Shown piece by piece: positions 21,402 to 30,687 of a DNA stretch of 64,000 nucleotides. Below the pieces are notes generated by a model. It was given only the letters and a program-made list of their open reading frames with translations, was not told the DNA's origin and did not search any database. This DNA is from Acaryochloris sp. CCMEE 5410 (GTDB taxonomy: Bacteria > Cyanobacteriota > Cyanobacteriia > Thermosynechococcales > Thermosynechococcaceae). Location of the stretch: assembly GCF_000238775.2 (NCBI RefSeq), contig NZ_AFEJ02000001.1, positions 4,278,001 to 4,342,000 on the forward strand, given 5' to 3'. A program made the position numbers and the translations under genes. Positions within the stretch are counted from its first letter, which is position 1. Every line of letters starts with the position of its first letter.

Positions 21402-21901
21402 CACCACAGGTGTATCAAATTATCTCTCAGTAATGGTGCCAAAAGAGCCTGGCCCTCTTCTAACTCAGATACATATCTTTCTAAACCTGCCTTGATGGCA
21501 TTCTGACGGCGAAAGAGAGCTTCAATCTCTAACACTTCTTTTTCAGTCACTTGATGTTTGAATTTCAGCTTGAGTCCTGCAGCATCGGTAAACCAGGCTT
21601 GGCATGGACAGATATGCTCTATCTTTTTGACATTCTCCATAACCAAGGCAATTACAGCGTCAGCATTAAACCCGTAGCTCATCGCACCATGTGAACCAAC
21701 TTGAAACACTTTAATAATGCTGCTAATGGGGGTATCAACAGGAACAGAGTAAATTTTATAGGCGGGATCCTTATCTAATAATCCGAAGAACGAAATTCTT
21801 GACGAGCTATATAATTCTGGCGGATCGCCATATATTAAGTCTTGATTATTGAGATCATCAACAACCCAATTTTCGGGAAGATTAGCGGGCTTGAAAGGCA
21901 T
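21402..21901 (-). pseudogene. Unrecognised gene interrupted two codons before its stop by the ISKra4 element
   Basis: Frame from the ATG at 21901: MPFKPANLPENWVVDDLNNQ, then a mixed alpha/beta body with CPCQAWFTDAAGLKLKF near residue 105 and a coiled-coil-like stretch around 120-150. The IS inserts within codon 167. Joining the flanks across the element with one copy of the 9-bp repeat gives LIHLWWD then TAA at 19906-19904, i.e. a natural 168-residue protein. In the present arrangement the frame reads on into the IS for about 155 more codons, to 20930, giving a chimeric 323-residue product. I recognise no family. Confidence 0.6.
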
Positions 21902-21903
21902 GG

Positions 21904-21940
21904 CACTATGGAGTTTGATTAAGAACCCAACTCCATAGTG
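21904..21940. promoter_or_regulatory. 12-bp perfect hairpin directly before a start codon
   Basis: CACTATGGAGTT (21904-21915) and AACTCCATAGTG (21929-21940) are exact inverted repeats with a 13-nt spacer. On the minus strand the hairpin ends 2 nt before the ATG at 21901, where the ribosome binding site should be. It could control translation, or be the joined ends of an old insertion. Confidence 0.5.
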
Positions 21941-22049
21941 TCATGAATAATAGAAGATCTGGCCATGACTAAAGAGCTTTAAAGTATTCAGGAATTACAA
22001 GTTTTTGTAATCGTCCTGTACCGCTATTTTCGAGTTGCTTGTCAGCTCA

Positions 22050-23432
22050 CTATATTGGTGATTCAAGAGGGAGTGTTGGTCGGAGATTACAGGTTCTTTG
22101 ATTCCAAAAATAAGCACCCACCCCAGTCAGAAGGTTAGACAGGCCCGTGGCGATAAAAATGCCTTGAATACCAAAGAAGTGTGACCCTAAATAGGCCATC
22201 GGGATATAGAGCACAAACATTCTGATGGCCGTCATGACCACGGAAGGAATGGGTTTACCTAAGGCATTAAAGGTCGCGCTCGAAACTTGAATAATTCCTG
22301 CTGGAGCATAGGTAATGGGCACGATGAGGAGATATAGAGCTGCGATCTCAACCACCTCAGGGTTGCCATTAAACGAACTCACCAATTGCTTGCCGGTGGC
22401 TGCCAATAGCACCGCCATCAACATGCCCCAAAATAGACAAAACTGGAAGCTGACTTTGAGGGATTGCTGCACCCGACCATAAGCTTTTGCCCCCCAGTTC
22501 TGCCCTACAAAAGGCCCCATACTCGCCGCCAGGGCAAATAGCGTGATTAGGGCAAAAGACTCCACTCGCGATGCTACCCCAAAGGCGGCAACGGCTTCTT
22601 CTCCATAAAAAGCCAGGAGACTGGTGATTATGCCCACAGAAATAGGCGTAATCATACTGGTCATGGCTGCTGGCAAACCAATACGGAGGATATCCAACCA
22701 GCACCTCAGCATCTCCGATAGCTTAGGGCGTTGAAAGCAGAGCAGATGCTCTTTGAAATGGAGAACAACGAGAGAGGCGATAAAAGTGAGGGCGCGGGCA
22801 ATCACCGTTGCGATGGCTGCACCTTGTAGCTCTAAGCGCGGTAAGCCCGCTAGACCTAGGATAAACAGGGGATCCAAGGCAATATTAATCCCAGCGGCAA
22901 CGGTCATAATGATGCTGGGGGTAGCCGTATTCCCGGCTGCACGGATGGCGCTGTTCCCCACCATCGGCACCACCAAGAAAATCATGCCTAGATACCAAAT
23001 CTGCATATAGTCCCGCACCAAGGGAAGAACATCTGCCGTTGCTCCCAAGGCCGTGAAGAGTGGATCAATCGTCAATAGACCCACCACAATAAAAACACCA
23101 ACAATAGCCAGAGCCAACGTCAAACTGTTGGTGGTAAAGCGCTGTACTCGGGTTTGATCGCCTTCACCAATCGCTCGGGCAATAATTGAAGCCGCACCCG
23201 TTCCCAATCCCATGGCTAAGCTACCAAAGGTAGTGACCACCGGAAAGGTAAAACTCATGGCTGCCAGCTCTTGAGTCCCGAGCTGACCCACAAAATAGGT
23301 GTCTGCTAAATTGAAGGCAACAATCGCAAAAATCCCCCACACCAGCGGCAAGGTAAGTTTGATCAATTGGGTACTAACATTGCCTTCCGTTAATCGCTGT
23401 CTCACGGTTTTTAGGGGAGTAGGTTGGGGCAT
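22050..23432 (-). CDS. MATE family efflux transporter
   Basis: 460 residues with about twelve hydrophobic segments in two homologous halves. The N-terminus (VSTQLIKLTLPLVWGIFAIVAFN then LADTYFVGQLGTQELAAMSF) is the standard MATE opening. The second half starts near IGLPAAMTSMITPISVGII. MATE proteins export cationic drugs, dyes or metabolites using a sodium or proton gradient across the inner membrane; the substrate cannot be read from sequence. Monocistronic. Confidence 0.92.
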   Translation of the reverse strand: MPQPTPLKTVRQRLTEGNVSTQLIKLTLPLVWGIFAIVAFNLADTYFVGQLGTQELAAMSFTFPVVTTFGSLAMGLGTGAASIIARAIGEGDQTRVQRFTTNSLTLALAIVGVFIVVGLLTIDPLFTALGATADVLPLVRDYMQIWYLGMIFLVVPMVGNSAIRAAGNTATPSIIMTVAAGINIALDPLFILGLAGLPRLELQGAAIATVIARALTFIASLVVLHFKEHLLCFQRPKLSEMLRCWLDILRIGLPAAMTSMITPISVGIITSLLAFYGEEAVAAFGVASRVESFALITLFALAASMGPFVGQNWGAKAYGRVQQSLKVSFQFCLFWGMLMAVLLAATGKQLVSSFNGNPEVVEIAALYLLIVPITYAPAGIIQVSSATFNALGKPIPSVVMTAIRMFVLYIPMAYLGSHFFGIQGIFIATGLSNLLTGVGAYFWNQRTCNLRPTLPLESPI

Positions 23433-23562
23433 TTAGATCCAACAACGATGCCCAGCTTTGGGTACAATCTTACTCAACATCGTTGCATTTCTTTACAAAT
23501 CTTAAAGCATTTTGCCCACTTACCGCACAGCGACTGCGCCGCAATAACGACAGATAGACTGT

Positions 23563-23585
23563 GCACCTATTAATTCAATAGGTGC
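23563..23585. other. 9-bp inverted repeat between two genes
   Basis: GCACCTATT and AATAGGTGC with a 5-nt loop, 30 bp beyond the stop of the gene ending at 23615 and 130 bp upstream of the MATE start. There is no T-run, so its role as terminator is uncertain. Confidence 0.35.
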
Positions 23586-23614
23586 GTTAATCCATATATT
23601 AGGTGTGAAAACGT

Positions 23615-24802
23615 TTAGGCAGGGCTATCTGTTGTTAGCTCCGGCGGTGTAGTGCGTCGCTGCAGCACGATAATGTTTGACCCCACCACAGGCTCTCTAG
23701 CTAAGAGCTGGTCCGTTTGATCGCGAATTTCTAGCTTGGGAAAATCTAGTTTGCGGCTCCGTTCCAGGGCATCTGTTCCCAACTGATTTTGTTCAGAACG
23801 AGACAATTCAAACCAGCGATCGCTCACCTTAATCACTAACCGCTCATCTTGGAAATTCGCTTGAACAGACTGAACAATATCTTGAGAATATTGATCAAAC
23901 ACTTGGGCGACCTGAGACTGTACCTCAATAATTTGTTTCCGCGCTGGTTCAGGCGGGGGAGGCGGCTCTTCGACGGGAGCCTCTGTAACAGGTGTCGAAG
24001 GCGGTGAGACCGGGGTAGGTTGAGCAACAGGAGCAGGCGCTTTCGCGACCGGAGCAGGGTCTGGCGGTTGCTGAACGGTGGGTTGACTCGGTGGGATCAG
24101 GGATGAAAATAGCCAATAGATTAGGGTTGCAATGCTGAGAATAACAACCGTTAGAAACCGATCTGAGAATGACTTTAATCCATTTGGAAAGCGACCCCGC
24201 AGAATTTTCAGTCCTATCCCCCAGATAGGCTTAATCACCACATTGCCGAGGGTCACAATGATGTTGTTCCATAACCAGCTAATGACTTTAACACCTGGCT
24301 CTATTTTGCTGTAAAACGAGGTTTTCTTGACCTGATTGCCGATGGCAGAGAGGATCGATCCCAGTACCTTGCCTACGGTACCTACAATTTGGGTCAGAAC
24401 AGCTTCAATGGGAGAATCGCCGATAACCTCGCCCTCAGAAGATTCGGTCTTGGACTTGACGCCCTTGGCGGCTGTGGATTTTGGCCCTTTGCCAGGTTGA
24501 GGTCTCGCTGATTTGAGCTTGTCAGCCTTCGGCTTGCCAGCTCGATCGGCCGCAGCAGAGATAGGCTCCTTTTTCTCTTCAGACTGGGAGGAAGACTTGG
24601 AGGCCGATTTGGATGACTCTGAGGGAAGATCCGTAGGCTTTGCTTTGGCAGATGAGTCAAAAGTCGTAGCGGTTGACTCTGCCTTAGGGGGAATATTGGT
24701 GGTGGCTTTTTCAGAATCAGAAGCGTCGGGTTTTTCAAGGTTAGCTTGGGGTTCCTTGATATCTGCTTCTGATTCTGCAGGGGTAGGTTGCTCTTCTGGC
24801 AT
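23615..24802 (-). CDS. Hypothetical single-span protein with long disordered N-terminus
   Basis: 395 residues. Residues 1-130 are low-complexity (Ser, Lys, Pro, Glu, Ala). The middle (about 130-210) looks amphipathic and includes PIEAVLTQIVGTVGKVLGSI. One membrane segment (TVVILSIATLIYWLFSSLIP, near 220-238) is followed by a proline-rich linker and a C-terminal globular region with DQYSQDIVQSVQANFQDERL and VKVSDRWFELSRSEQNQLG. I know similar proteins only as cyanobacterial hypotheticals. The C-terminal part faces away from the N-terminal tail across the membrane. No function is assigned. Confidence 0.75.
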   Translation of the reverse strand: MPEEQPTPAESEADIKEPQANLEKPDASDSEKATTNIPPKAESTATTFDSSAKAKPTDLPSESSKSASKSSSQSEEKKEPISAAADRAGKPKADKLKSARPQPGKGPKSTAAKGVKSKTESSEGEVIGDSPIEAVLTQIVGTVGKVLGSILSAIGNQVKKTSFYSKIEPGVKVISWLWNNIIVTLGNVVIKPIWGIGLKILRGRFPNGLKSFSDRFLTVVILSIATLIYWLFSSLIPPSQPTVQQPPDPAPVAKAPAPVAQPTPVSPPSTPVTEAPVEEPPPPPEPARKQIIEVQSQVAQVFDQYSQDIVQSVQANFQDERLVIKVSDRWFELSRSEQNQLGTDALERSRKLDFPKLEIRDQTDQLLAREPVVGSNIIVLQRRTTPPELTTDSPA

Positions 24803-24985
24803 AGGTTTAGAACAAAAGACAGAATTGGGCTTATTCTCAAAACGTAAGCAGGCTACCGCTGCTCAGCCCTAATCTATCATCAAACCGGGATGCCAAGTGG
24901 CCCATTCAAGTAACGAATGACTAACGAATGGGCGATACCAAGCGGTGAAGAAACAGAGATTCTATTTCGTTTGCTACGGCTGTAC

Positions 24986-25156
24986 TTAAGACAGCGTGGC
25001 AGCAAAGGCACAAAGACCAACCACTAGAAGAACACCACCGACTGTCAACGCCATATTCAGTGTTTTCTTTTTATCGGATGCAGGCTCGGCTGCATAGGAT
25101 TTGGGCTCGACGGCAAAATTATTGACGAGACCCCGGTCTTCAGTGGTATAAGGCAT
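24986..25156 (-). CDS. psb34: Psb34-like photosystem II assembly protein
   Basis: 56 residues from the ATG at 25156 (an upstream in-frame start at 25183 is less likely, as family members begin MPYTTED). The N-terminal RGLVNNFAVEPKSYAAEP resembles the NNFAxEP motif shared by high-light-inducible proteins and the one-helix protein Psb34, which binds a PSII assembly intermediate (CP47 module) in cyanobacteria. The C-terminal half is one membrane helix, MALTVGGVLLVVGLCAFAA. Assignment rests on size, motif and single helix. Confidence 0.7.
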   Translation of the reverse strand: MPYTTEDRGLVNNFAVEPKSYAAEPASDKKKTLNMALTVGGVLLVVGLCAFAATLS

Positions 25157-25359
25157 AGTTAAAGAAAGTTCATTAAGTTTCACAAATTATAGCAGACCGT
25201 ATCCGGCATCAAATGTCTGTGGTGACAGCCTTTTCATCTGTTTTAACTATGAACTTTACTGTAACGAGAACGTTAATATATCTTTTTTCATTCCTAGCTT
25301 GTGGGAAGAGTCTTTAGATTTTTTTAATGAGCTGGTCGCGGAAAAGAGAAACTTTTTCC

Positions 25360-26187
25360 CTAACTAGAAATTCGACCTACCAAGGGAGAACTGGCACTGG
25401 CATAGGCTTTGACTGGAATGCGTCCCGATTGGTAGGCGAATCGTCCTGCTTGGGTGGCCATGCCCATGGCAGTTGCCATCATCACCGGGTCTTGAGCTTT
25501 GGCAATGGCAGTATTGATTAGTAATGCATCAGCTCCCATCTCCATGGCTTGGGCTGCTTCACTGGGAGAACCGATGCCAGCGTCTACGACGACTGGTACT
25601 GTGGCATTCTCAATAATGATCTGAATATTGGCCATATTTTTGATCCCTTGCCCCGATCCTATGGGAGATCCTAGGGGCATGACAGTAGCACAGCCGACAT
25701 CTTCTAGGCGCTTAGCTAACAGGGGATCGGCATTGATATAGGGAAGAACAGCGAACCCCTCTTTAACCAATTGTTCAGCCGCCTCCAAGGTACCGATGGG
25801 ATCAGGTAGCAAGTACTTAGAGTCTGGGATCACCTCTAGCTTGATAAAGTTATTATCTTCTTGACCTAACAGCTTGGCCATTTCTCGACCGAGCCGGGCG
25901 ACCCGAACGGCCTCTTCTGCTGTTTGGCAACCAGCGGTATTTGGGAGCATCCATACCTTGTTCCAATCCACGGCTTCAGCTAAGCCTTGATGCCCAGGGG
26001 CGTTGGTTTGTACTCGCCGAACGGCGACGGTCACAATTTCGCAACCACTGGCCGCAATACTACGCCGCATCGTTTCAAAATCGTCATATTTGCCGGTACC
26101 GGTCATTAACCTTGACTGGAACTGTCGATGACCGATTTGTAGGGGTTCAGTCGTCGCAGCCGAGGAGGAAGAATCAATGGTTTGCAT
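25360..26187 (-). CDS. thiG: Thiazole synthase
   Basis: About 275 residues. ThiG is a TIM-barrel enzyme that condenses deoxyxylulose phosphate, dehydroglycine and ThiS-thiocarboxylate into the thiazole moiety of thiamine. Diagnostic blocks are [10 protein letters not shown] near 28, [58 protein letters not shown] and [20 protein letters not shown]. The frame opens at a TTG (26193); the ATG two codons later (26187) is preferred. thiS is not adjacent in this window. Confidence 0.95.
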   Translation of the reverse strand: MQTIDSSSSAATTEPLQIGHRQFQSRLMTGTGKYDDFETMRRSIAASGCEIVTVAVRRVQTNAPGHQGLAEAVDWNKVWMLPNTAGCQTAEEAVRVARLGREMAKLLGQEDNNFIKLEVIPDSKYLLPDPIGTLEAAEQLVKEGFAVLPYINADPLLAKRLEDVGCATVMPLGSPIGSGQGIKNMANIQIIIENATVPVVVDAGIGSPSEAAQAMEMGADALLINTAIAKAQDPVMMATAMGMATQAGRFAYQSGRIPVKAYASASSPLVGRISS

Positions 26188-26347
26188 AGCCAAGGATGAA
26201 GGTCTAAGAAAAGTTCAGCAATGAAGGGAAACTGCCGCTAGGCTAGTGAAGTATCTCACATTATAAGAAACCAACTTGCGGTCATGGGAACCCCTTATTT
26301 ATCCCCTGCGTCAGAAAGGGCAGGTGTAATTATGGTCAATTCCATTC

Positions 26348-27010
26348 ATGACAGCCAGTCTTCAGGTATCTTGGTCAAGGGTTAGGGTTGAGGATTCAGA
26401 ACCTCACGTGCAAATACCAGCAGCGAAACTTGGCAACTCTGAGCTGGTGCAACTTTGTCAAGCTGGGTTGCGCCCCGATCGTGTTGCTTTCACAGAACTC
26501 CTCAGACGCTACCAGTCTCATGTCGATCGGGTGCTTTATCATCTTGCTCCCGATTGGGATGATCGAGCCGATTTGGCCCAAGAAGTGTGGATACGAGTCT
26601 ATCGAAATATCAGCCGTCTTAAGGAACCCGCGAAGTTCCGGGGATGGTTGAGTCGGATTACCACCAATTTGTTTTATGACGAGCTTCGCAAGCGTAAGCG
26701 CCACCGCAGCCCCCTATCTCTTGATGCACGGCTGACTATGGAAGATGGTGATATTGCCTGGGAGATTGCGTCAGGAGAGCCAGGGCCGGATGAAAGCTTG
26801 GCCACCCATGAGTTTTACGGTCAACTCAATGATGCGATCTCAGAACTCCCAGAAGCATTTCGTACCACGATTGTTTTACGGGAAATTGAAGGCTTAGCCT
26901 ACGAAGAAATTGCCGAAATTACGGGTGTTTCCTTGGGAACGGTCAAATCTCGGATTGCTCGGGCTCGTTTGCGGCTGCAAGGGCAATTGCAAAATTATCT
27001 TAAAGATTGA
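26348..27010 (+). CDS. sigG: ECF-type RNA polymerase sigma factor (SigG-like)
   Basis: 220 residues. Region 2 reads LLRRYQSHVDRVLYHL...DLAQEVWIRVYRN (about 55-95) and includes FRGWLSRITTNLFYDELRKR. Region 4 is LPEAFRTTIVLREIEG and the helix-turn-helix AYEEIAEITGVSLGTVKSRI near 180-200. There is no region 3, as in ECF sigma factors. The downstream gene on the same strand looks like a membrane anti-sigma factor, which matches the SigG/anti-SigG pair (slr1545-slr1546) of Synechocystis. Divergent from thiG. Confidence 0.9.
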   Translation: MTASLQVSWSRVRVEDSEPHVQIPAAKLGNSELVQLCQAGLRPDRVAFTELLRRYQSHVDRVLYHLAPDWDDRADLAQEVWIRVYRNISRLKEPAKFRGWLSRITTNLFYDELRKRKRHRSPLSLDARLTMEDGDIAWEIASGEPGPDESLATHEFYGQLNDAISELPEAFRTTIVLREIEGLAYEEIAEITGVSLGTVKSRIARARLRLQGQLQNYLKD

Positions 27011-27264
27011 CGTTAAATTCTTCATCAAAGTTGATCATTCTAAGGATATAGAAGTAAAACCTTTAACACTTCTTTGTCGGTCCCCTAAACATACGTTAGA
27101 TTTGAACTAGGCTTTCATTGATGAAACGCTTGCTTGAGATACCGACCTGGTATCAGCTTTTTGTCTCAGGTAGATGACCGTACTGATCACCTTACTGTAC
27201 TAATCAGGGTGAGACATTAATTTATTTCATCTAAACCTCCCAATCGGGCAAGTGAGATACTGCT

Positions 27265-27756
27265 ATGGATGACATTAAAACAATAGAATTTGATCGGTTT
27301 GAGCTACTGAGTGCCTATCTGGACGACGAGGCCTCCGCTGCTGAGCGGAAGCAAGTGGAAGCTTGGCTAGCAACTGACCCTGAATTTAGTCAGTGCTATC
27401 AGCAACTTCTGCAACTCCAGCGTGGCTTTCAGTCTACCCCTGCGCCTACCTCTACGCCAGTGGAACAGACGGCAGAAGCTGTGTTTTCCCAAGTAGAGCG
27501 CAAGCCAAAATTAGCCTTGTGGGCAACGGTAGGTACGGCAGCTGCAGTGTCCGTCGCAGCGATTACGGGCCTTTTCTCTGGTGGAGGATCGTTGATCCCC
27601 CAAACGGCTCAGAATTCTGAGAATGCCGAGAATGCTACTGTGGCCATTAACTCTCAGTCGGATAACTTGAAGCCTTCCGATTTACTGATTGCCATTGAAC
27701 AATCTCCCGTTGATATTCCAGTGGCGATTAACCTCTCAGATACAGAGGCGCGGTAG
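27265..27756 (+). CDS. Anti-sigma factor, probably of the upstream ECF sigma factor
   Basis: 163 residues. The N-terminal domain FDRFELLSAYLDDEASAAER then KQVEAWLATDPEFSQCYQQL resembles the anti-sigma domain of RseA/ChrR-type regulators but lacks the HxxxCxxC zinc motif. One membrane segment lies near 90-112 (LALWATVGTAAAVSVAAITG), and the C-terminal tail is periplasmic. It lies 254 bp downstream of the sigma gene. Its TAG (27754-27756) abuts the stop of the convergent prenyltransferase gene with no gap. Confidence 0.8.
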   Translation: MDDIKTIEFDRFELLSAYLDDEASAAERKQVEAWLATDPEFSQCYQQLLQLQRGFQSTPAPTSTPVEQTAEAVFSQVERKPKLALWATVGTAAAVSVAAITGLFSGGGSLIPQTAQNSENAENATVAINSQSDNLKPSDLLIAIEQSPVDIPVAINLSDTEAR

Positions 27757-28644
27757 CTAGCGCAGTAACGATCCGGTGATCATGCCAACTAATAGGAGTA
27801 ATCCTATCCAGACGTTTTGACGAAAAAGCTGACCATAGGCGCTAGGAACTAGGTTTTTACGCCTGAGTCGGTAAATTTGTCGCCACCAGAGATAAGTGCT
27901 GAGTCCAAGGGATATCCAATACCCAAAGTGGAGATTGAGGGCGTACCCCAGTACACCTAAACAGATGATAGTAGCCACTAAAAAGAAGGAAATGGCAGCT
28001 TCGGCATAATTGCCAAAGAATAATGCACTGGAATTAATGCCCAGCCGCCGATCATCAGGACGGTCAGGCATGGCATAGATGGTGTCAAAACCCAACGTCC
28101 AAAGTACGGTCGCAGCCCACAGCAGCCAGGCTCCTATGCTGAGATTGCCAACTGCAGCACTCCAGCTAATCAGTACCGAAAAGCCCCAAGCAATGGCCAG
28201 CACCAATTGTGGGACTGGAAAAACTCGCTTGGCTAATGGATAGCAGATAATAACGGGAACGGCGGCGACGCATAACCCAAAGCTCAGCGGGTTGAGGAAT
28301 TGAGATAGTCCAAATGCACAGGCGAAAGCAGTAAAAGCAACCGCTAAACCCACCCGAATGGTCAGAGTTCGATCGGCTAAAGGTCGCTTTCGAGTGCGTT
28401 GAACTTGGGGATCAATATTCCGATCCCACAAGTCATTTACAACACAACCGGCAGCACTGGTGGCCAGGCTGCCGGTAATAATGATAGTAACGAGTCCCAA
28501 AGAGGGTTTACCTTGGGCTGCTAGCACAATGGCCCACAGTGCTGGAATCATTAGGATTAAGCGGCCTTCTGGTTTATCCCATCGCAACAGTTTGATGACT
28601 GCGAGCCAGGTGGGAGTAGACGGTTTGGACTGAAGGCGGGCCAT
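27757..28644 (-). CDS. plqA: 4-hydroxybenzoate polyprenyltransferase (plastoquinone pathway)
   Basis: 295 residues, UbiA superfamily with about eight membrane helices. The two Asp-rich motifs are NDLWDRNIDPQVQRTRKRPL (near 67-86) and DTIYAMPDRPDDRRLGINS (near 187-205); they bind Mg-diphosphate of the polyprenyl donor. The N-terminal DKPEGRLILMIPALWA is typical of the UbiA/COQ2 branch. In cyanobacteria this enzyme attaches the solanesyl chain to 4-hydroxybenzoate for plastoquinone-9. plqA is the name I know for the cyanobacterial enzyme; ubiA is the general one. Confidence 0.9.
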   Translation of the reverse strand: MARLQSKPSTPTWLAVIKLLRWDKPEGRLILMIPALWAIVLAAQGKPSLGLVTIIITGSLATSAAGCVVNDLWDRNIDPQVQRTRKRPLADRTLTIRVGLAVAFTAFACAFGLSQFLNPLSFGLCVAAVPVIICYPLAKRVFPVPQLVLAIAWGFSVLISWSAAVGNLSIGAWLLWAATVLWTLGFDTIYAMPDRPDDRRLGINSSALFFGNYAEAAISFFLVATIICLGVLGYALNLHFGYWISLGLSTYLWWRQIYRLRRKNLVPSAYGQLFRQNVWIGLLLLVGMITGSLLR

Positions 28645-28762
28645 GCTGTTTCATCGTGAATTCCATTACTAATCATGCCAAAGATTGAAAAGCATGGGAT
28701 CAGGAAATAGAAATGATGAGACAAGATTCGCTAGAAATTTGATGGGGCTAAGCACGGGTCAG

Positions 28763-29281
28763 CTAAGAGTGCTTCCATACCCAAGATAAAAGTACGCCAC
28801 TGGCTGCAAGCTTCAGGACTTCAAAACTCCAGTACACATAGTGCAGTTGATCCATCGTGTCGGGGACAACCACAGATTCAAATAGAGACAGTTGAATTCC
28901 TAAGCCACTCATTTGTGGGGTGAGGCCGTAGGTATAGATTAAGGGGATAGCGAGTAAAATAGTCGCCAGAACAATCGCTGCTTTACTCAACGGCAGCTGC
29001 GGAGTGATGGCTCGCCACAGCAACGTGCCCGATAGCACGACAGCTCCGGCCACTAATTCAACGCGATTAAACATAGAGAAAATCATATCTCCAGCTGATG
29101 CAAATCCAGGGTCTGACATCATGCCAGAAAGATATAGCCCTGGCATGATGATAAAGTCCATCAGGACGCTGGCACCGATCCAGGCCATGACAGTCGCAAT
29201 CATGATGGCTTGGACGATGGAGAGATTGAGGGGACTCGTCTGTGTTAGAGCATTGGGTTGATTCTTTGCAGCAATGGTCAT
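28763..29281 (-). CDS. Four-helix membrane protein (DUF4149-like)
   Basis: About 172 residues from the ATG at 29281; a TTG five codons upstream opens the frame. There are four hydrophobic segments (about 20-50, 75-100, 105-125 and 150-170), with conserved-looking FNRVELVAGAVVLSG in the second and MDQLHYVYWSFEVLKLAASG in the last. The pattern of a His and Tyr in the final helix is reminiscent of DUF4149 proteins, a tentative assignment. Function unknown. Located 118 bp upstream of plqA on the same strand. Confidence 0.7.
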   Translation of the reverse strand: MTIAAKNQPNALTQTSPLNLSIVQAIMIATVMAWIGASVLMDFIIMPGLYLSGMMSDPGFASAGDMIFSMFNRVELVAGAVVLSGTLLWRAITPQLPLSKAAIVLATILLAIPLIYTYGLTPQMSGLGIQLSLFESVVVPDTMDQLHYVYWSFEVLKLAASGVLLSWVWKHS

Positions 29282-29416
29282 AATCTTGCGATCCAAGTTC
29301 CGTCTAGTGAAGGTCTTAAGAACCTCCGTATTGCTAGCCTAACGAGAACTTTTGGAATTCTCAGGTCTTTGAAACAAAACGCAAGTCTATTGCAATAAAA
29401 CGACAAGTTACGGTGT

Positions 29417-30466
29417 TTATAGCGGCTGAGATTCTAGGATGATGCGTGTTGACCCTAGCGCTTTGAGAACTGGGTTAGTTTTCCAATCTTCAATGAGTAA
29501 GCGTTGTAGCAACTGTGCTGCTTGCTTACTATCTGGCGTCTCTAGCTGGCCGAGATAATGCCGAGCGCTGTGGAAAGAATCATCTTGACCCAGCTCAAAA
29601 ATACTATCGGCCCGTTCCATTAAAGATTTGACTTGATTTTGCAGATTGGTCCATAGATCTACATGCCTAAGATTACTAAAGGCTTCGGCGACTAGATCTT
29701 GGCGATGCTGAATGAGGACGGTTTGGGGTCGAAGAAGCGGTGGTAAATCATCCACCATCACCGCAGGACCATAAAAAATGCAGTGGAGAGCGTCAATCCA
29801 CTTCGTATAGGGCTGGAAAAACCTTTGCAGGATATGGAGGGCTTGAGCTGCAATAATACTGCCCTGACTGTGGGCCAGAATGATGACTTCTGACCCTGTT
29901 CGAATACTGTGCACGACTTCATAGGCTAGACGAAAGATGGATCGTGGGGCTCCTGCTGGATAACTGCCATATAAATACGCCTCGAAGTCGTCCCAATTCA
30001 TGTTTTGAATAAAGGGGAGTCGCCGCATAATCTCTAGGTCAAACGGTAACTTCTGAGCGGCTTCTCCTAGGGTAATCGCTAGATTTTGCCGCTGTTGCTG
30101 CAGTTCGGCGAGGATGTCAGCTTCTGGAGGGAGGGTGAGATCGCACAAAAGTGTCAGCATATCGGCATACTTTTGCAGGCGTTTGTCGCTGTCTGTAGAG
30201 AGCCGCTCTGGCCAGAATTGGGCGAGTTCGGCTTTGCCCATCATGGACTCTAGTAAATCACCTCGATACCCGGAGGTACTGTTATGGATGCCGATGATGT
30301 CAAGGGGACGATCTAGAGTTAACCAGACTAAGGTTTCTAAATCCTGTAGCTGTCTTTCGGCTGAACTCGTCACACCGTTAACGTGAAGCAAGCGCTTGGC
30401 TCGACCAATAGGTTTTGCAGGTGGATAAACCAGTAAATGACCGTCTTGTTGCGGTTCGCTCAGCAT
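29417..30466 (-). CDS. Alpha/beta-hydrolase-like protein with AHSQGS nucleophile motif
   Basis: 349 residues, soluble. The segment EVIILAHSQGSIIAAQALHI near residue 196 is a serine-nucleophile elbow with Ala in the first position, as in many lipases. The N-terminal LLHVNGVTSSAERQLQDLET supplies a plausible oxyanion-hole strand. Between them lies a long helical insertion with LPPEADILAELQQQRQNLAI. No signal peptide is present, so it probably acts in the cytoplasm. I recognise no specific family; esterase or lipase activity is inference. Confidence 0.72.
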   Translation of the reverse strand: MLSEPQQDGHLLVYPPAKPIGRAKRLLHVNGVTSSAERQLQDLETLVWLTLDRPLDIIGIHNSTSGYRGDLLESMMGKAELAQFWPERLSTDSDKRLQKYADMLTLLCDLTLPPEADILAELQQQRQNLAITLGEAAQKLPFDLEIMRRLPFIQNMNWDDFEAYLYGSYPAGAPRSIFRLAYEVVHSIRTGSEVIILAHSQGSIIAAQALHILQRFFQPYTKWIDALHCIFYGPAVMVDDLPPLLRPQTVLIQHRQDLVAEAFSNLRHVDLWTNLQNQVKSLMERADSIFELGQDDSFHSARHYLGQLETPDSKQAAQLLQRLLIEDWKTNPVLKALGSTRIILESQPL

Positions 30467-30687
30467 AGAACAATAGACTGCGTGTTACCAACAGTATCGA
30501 TAGTGATAAGGATCACGAAGTCTGCGTGATCCACATCCTGCCTGGACCTGTCTTCAATTGCCATACTACAAGAGACTCGGTGCTATCTGAGTCGTCAATG
30601 GGGAACACACAGTACGCCGGCAGACTTGGTTCAGTTTGTCGGTTTTTTATTGCTTATTTTTAGTGAACCTTGTCTTGAACCATAACC

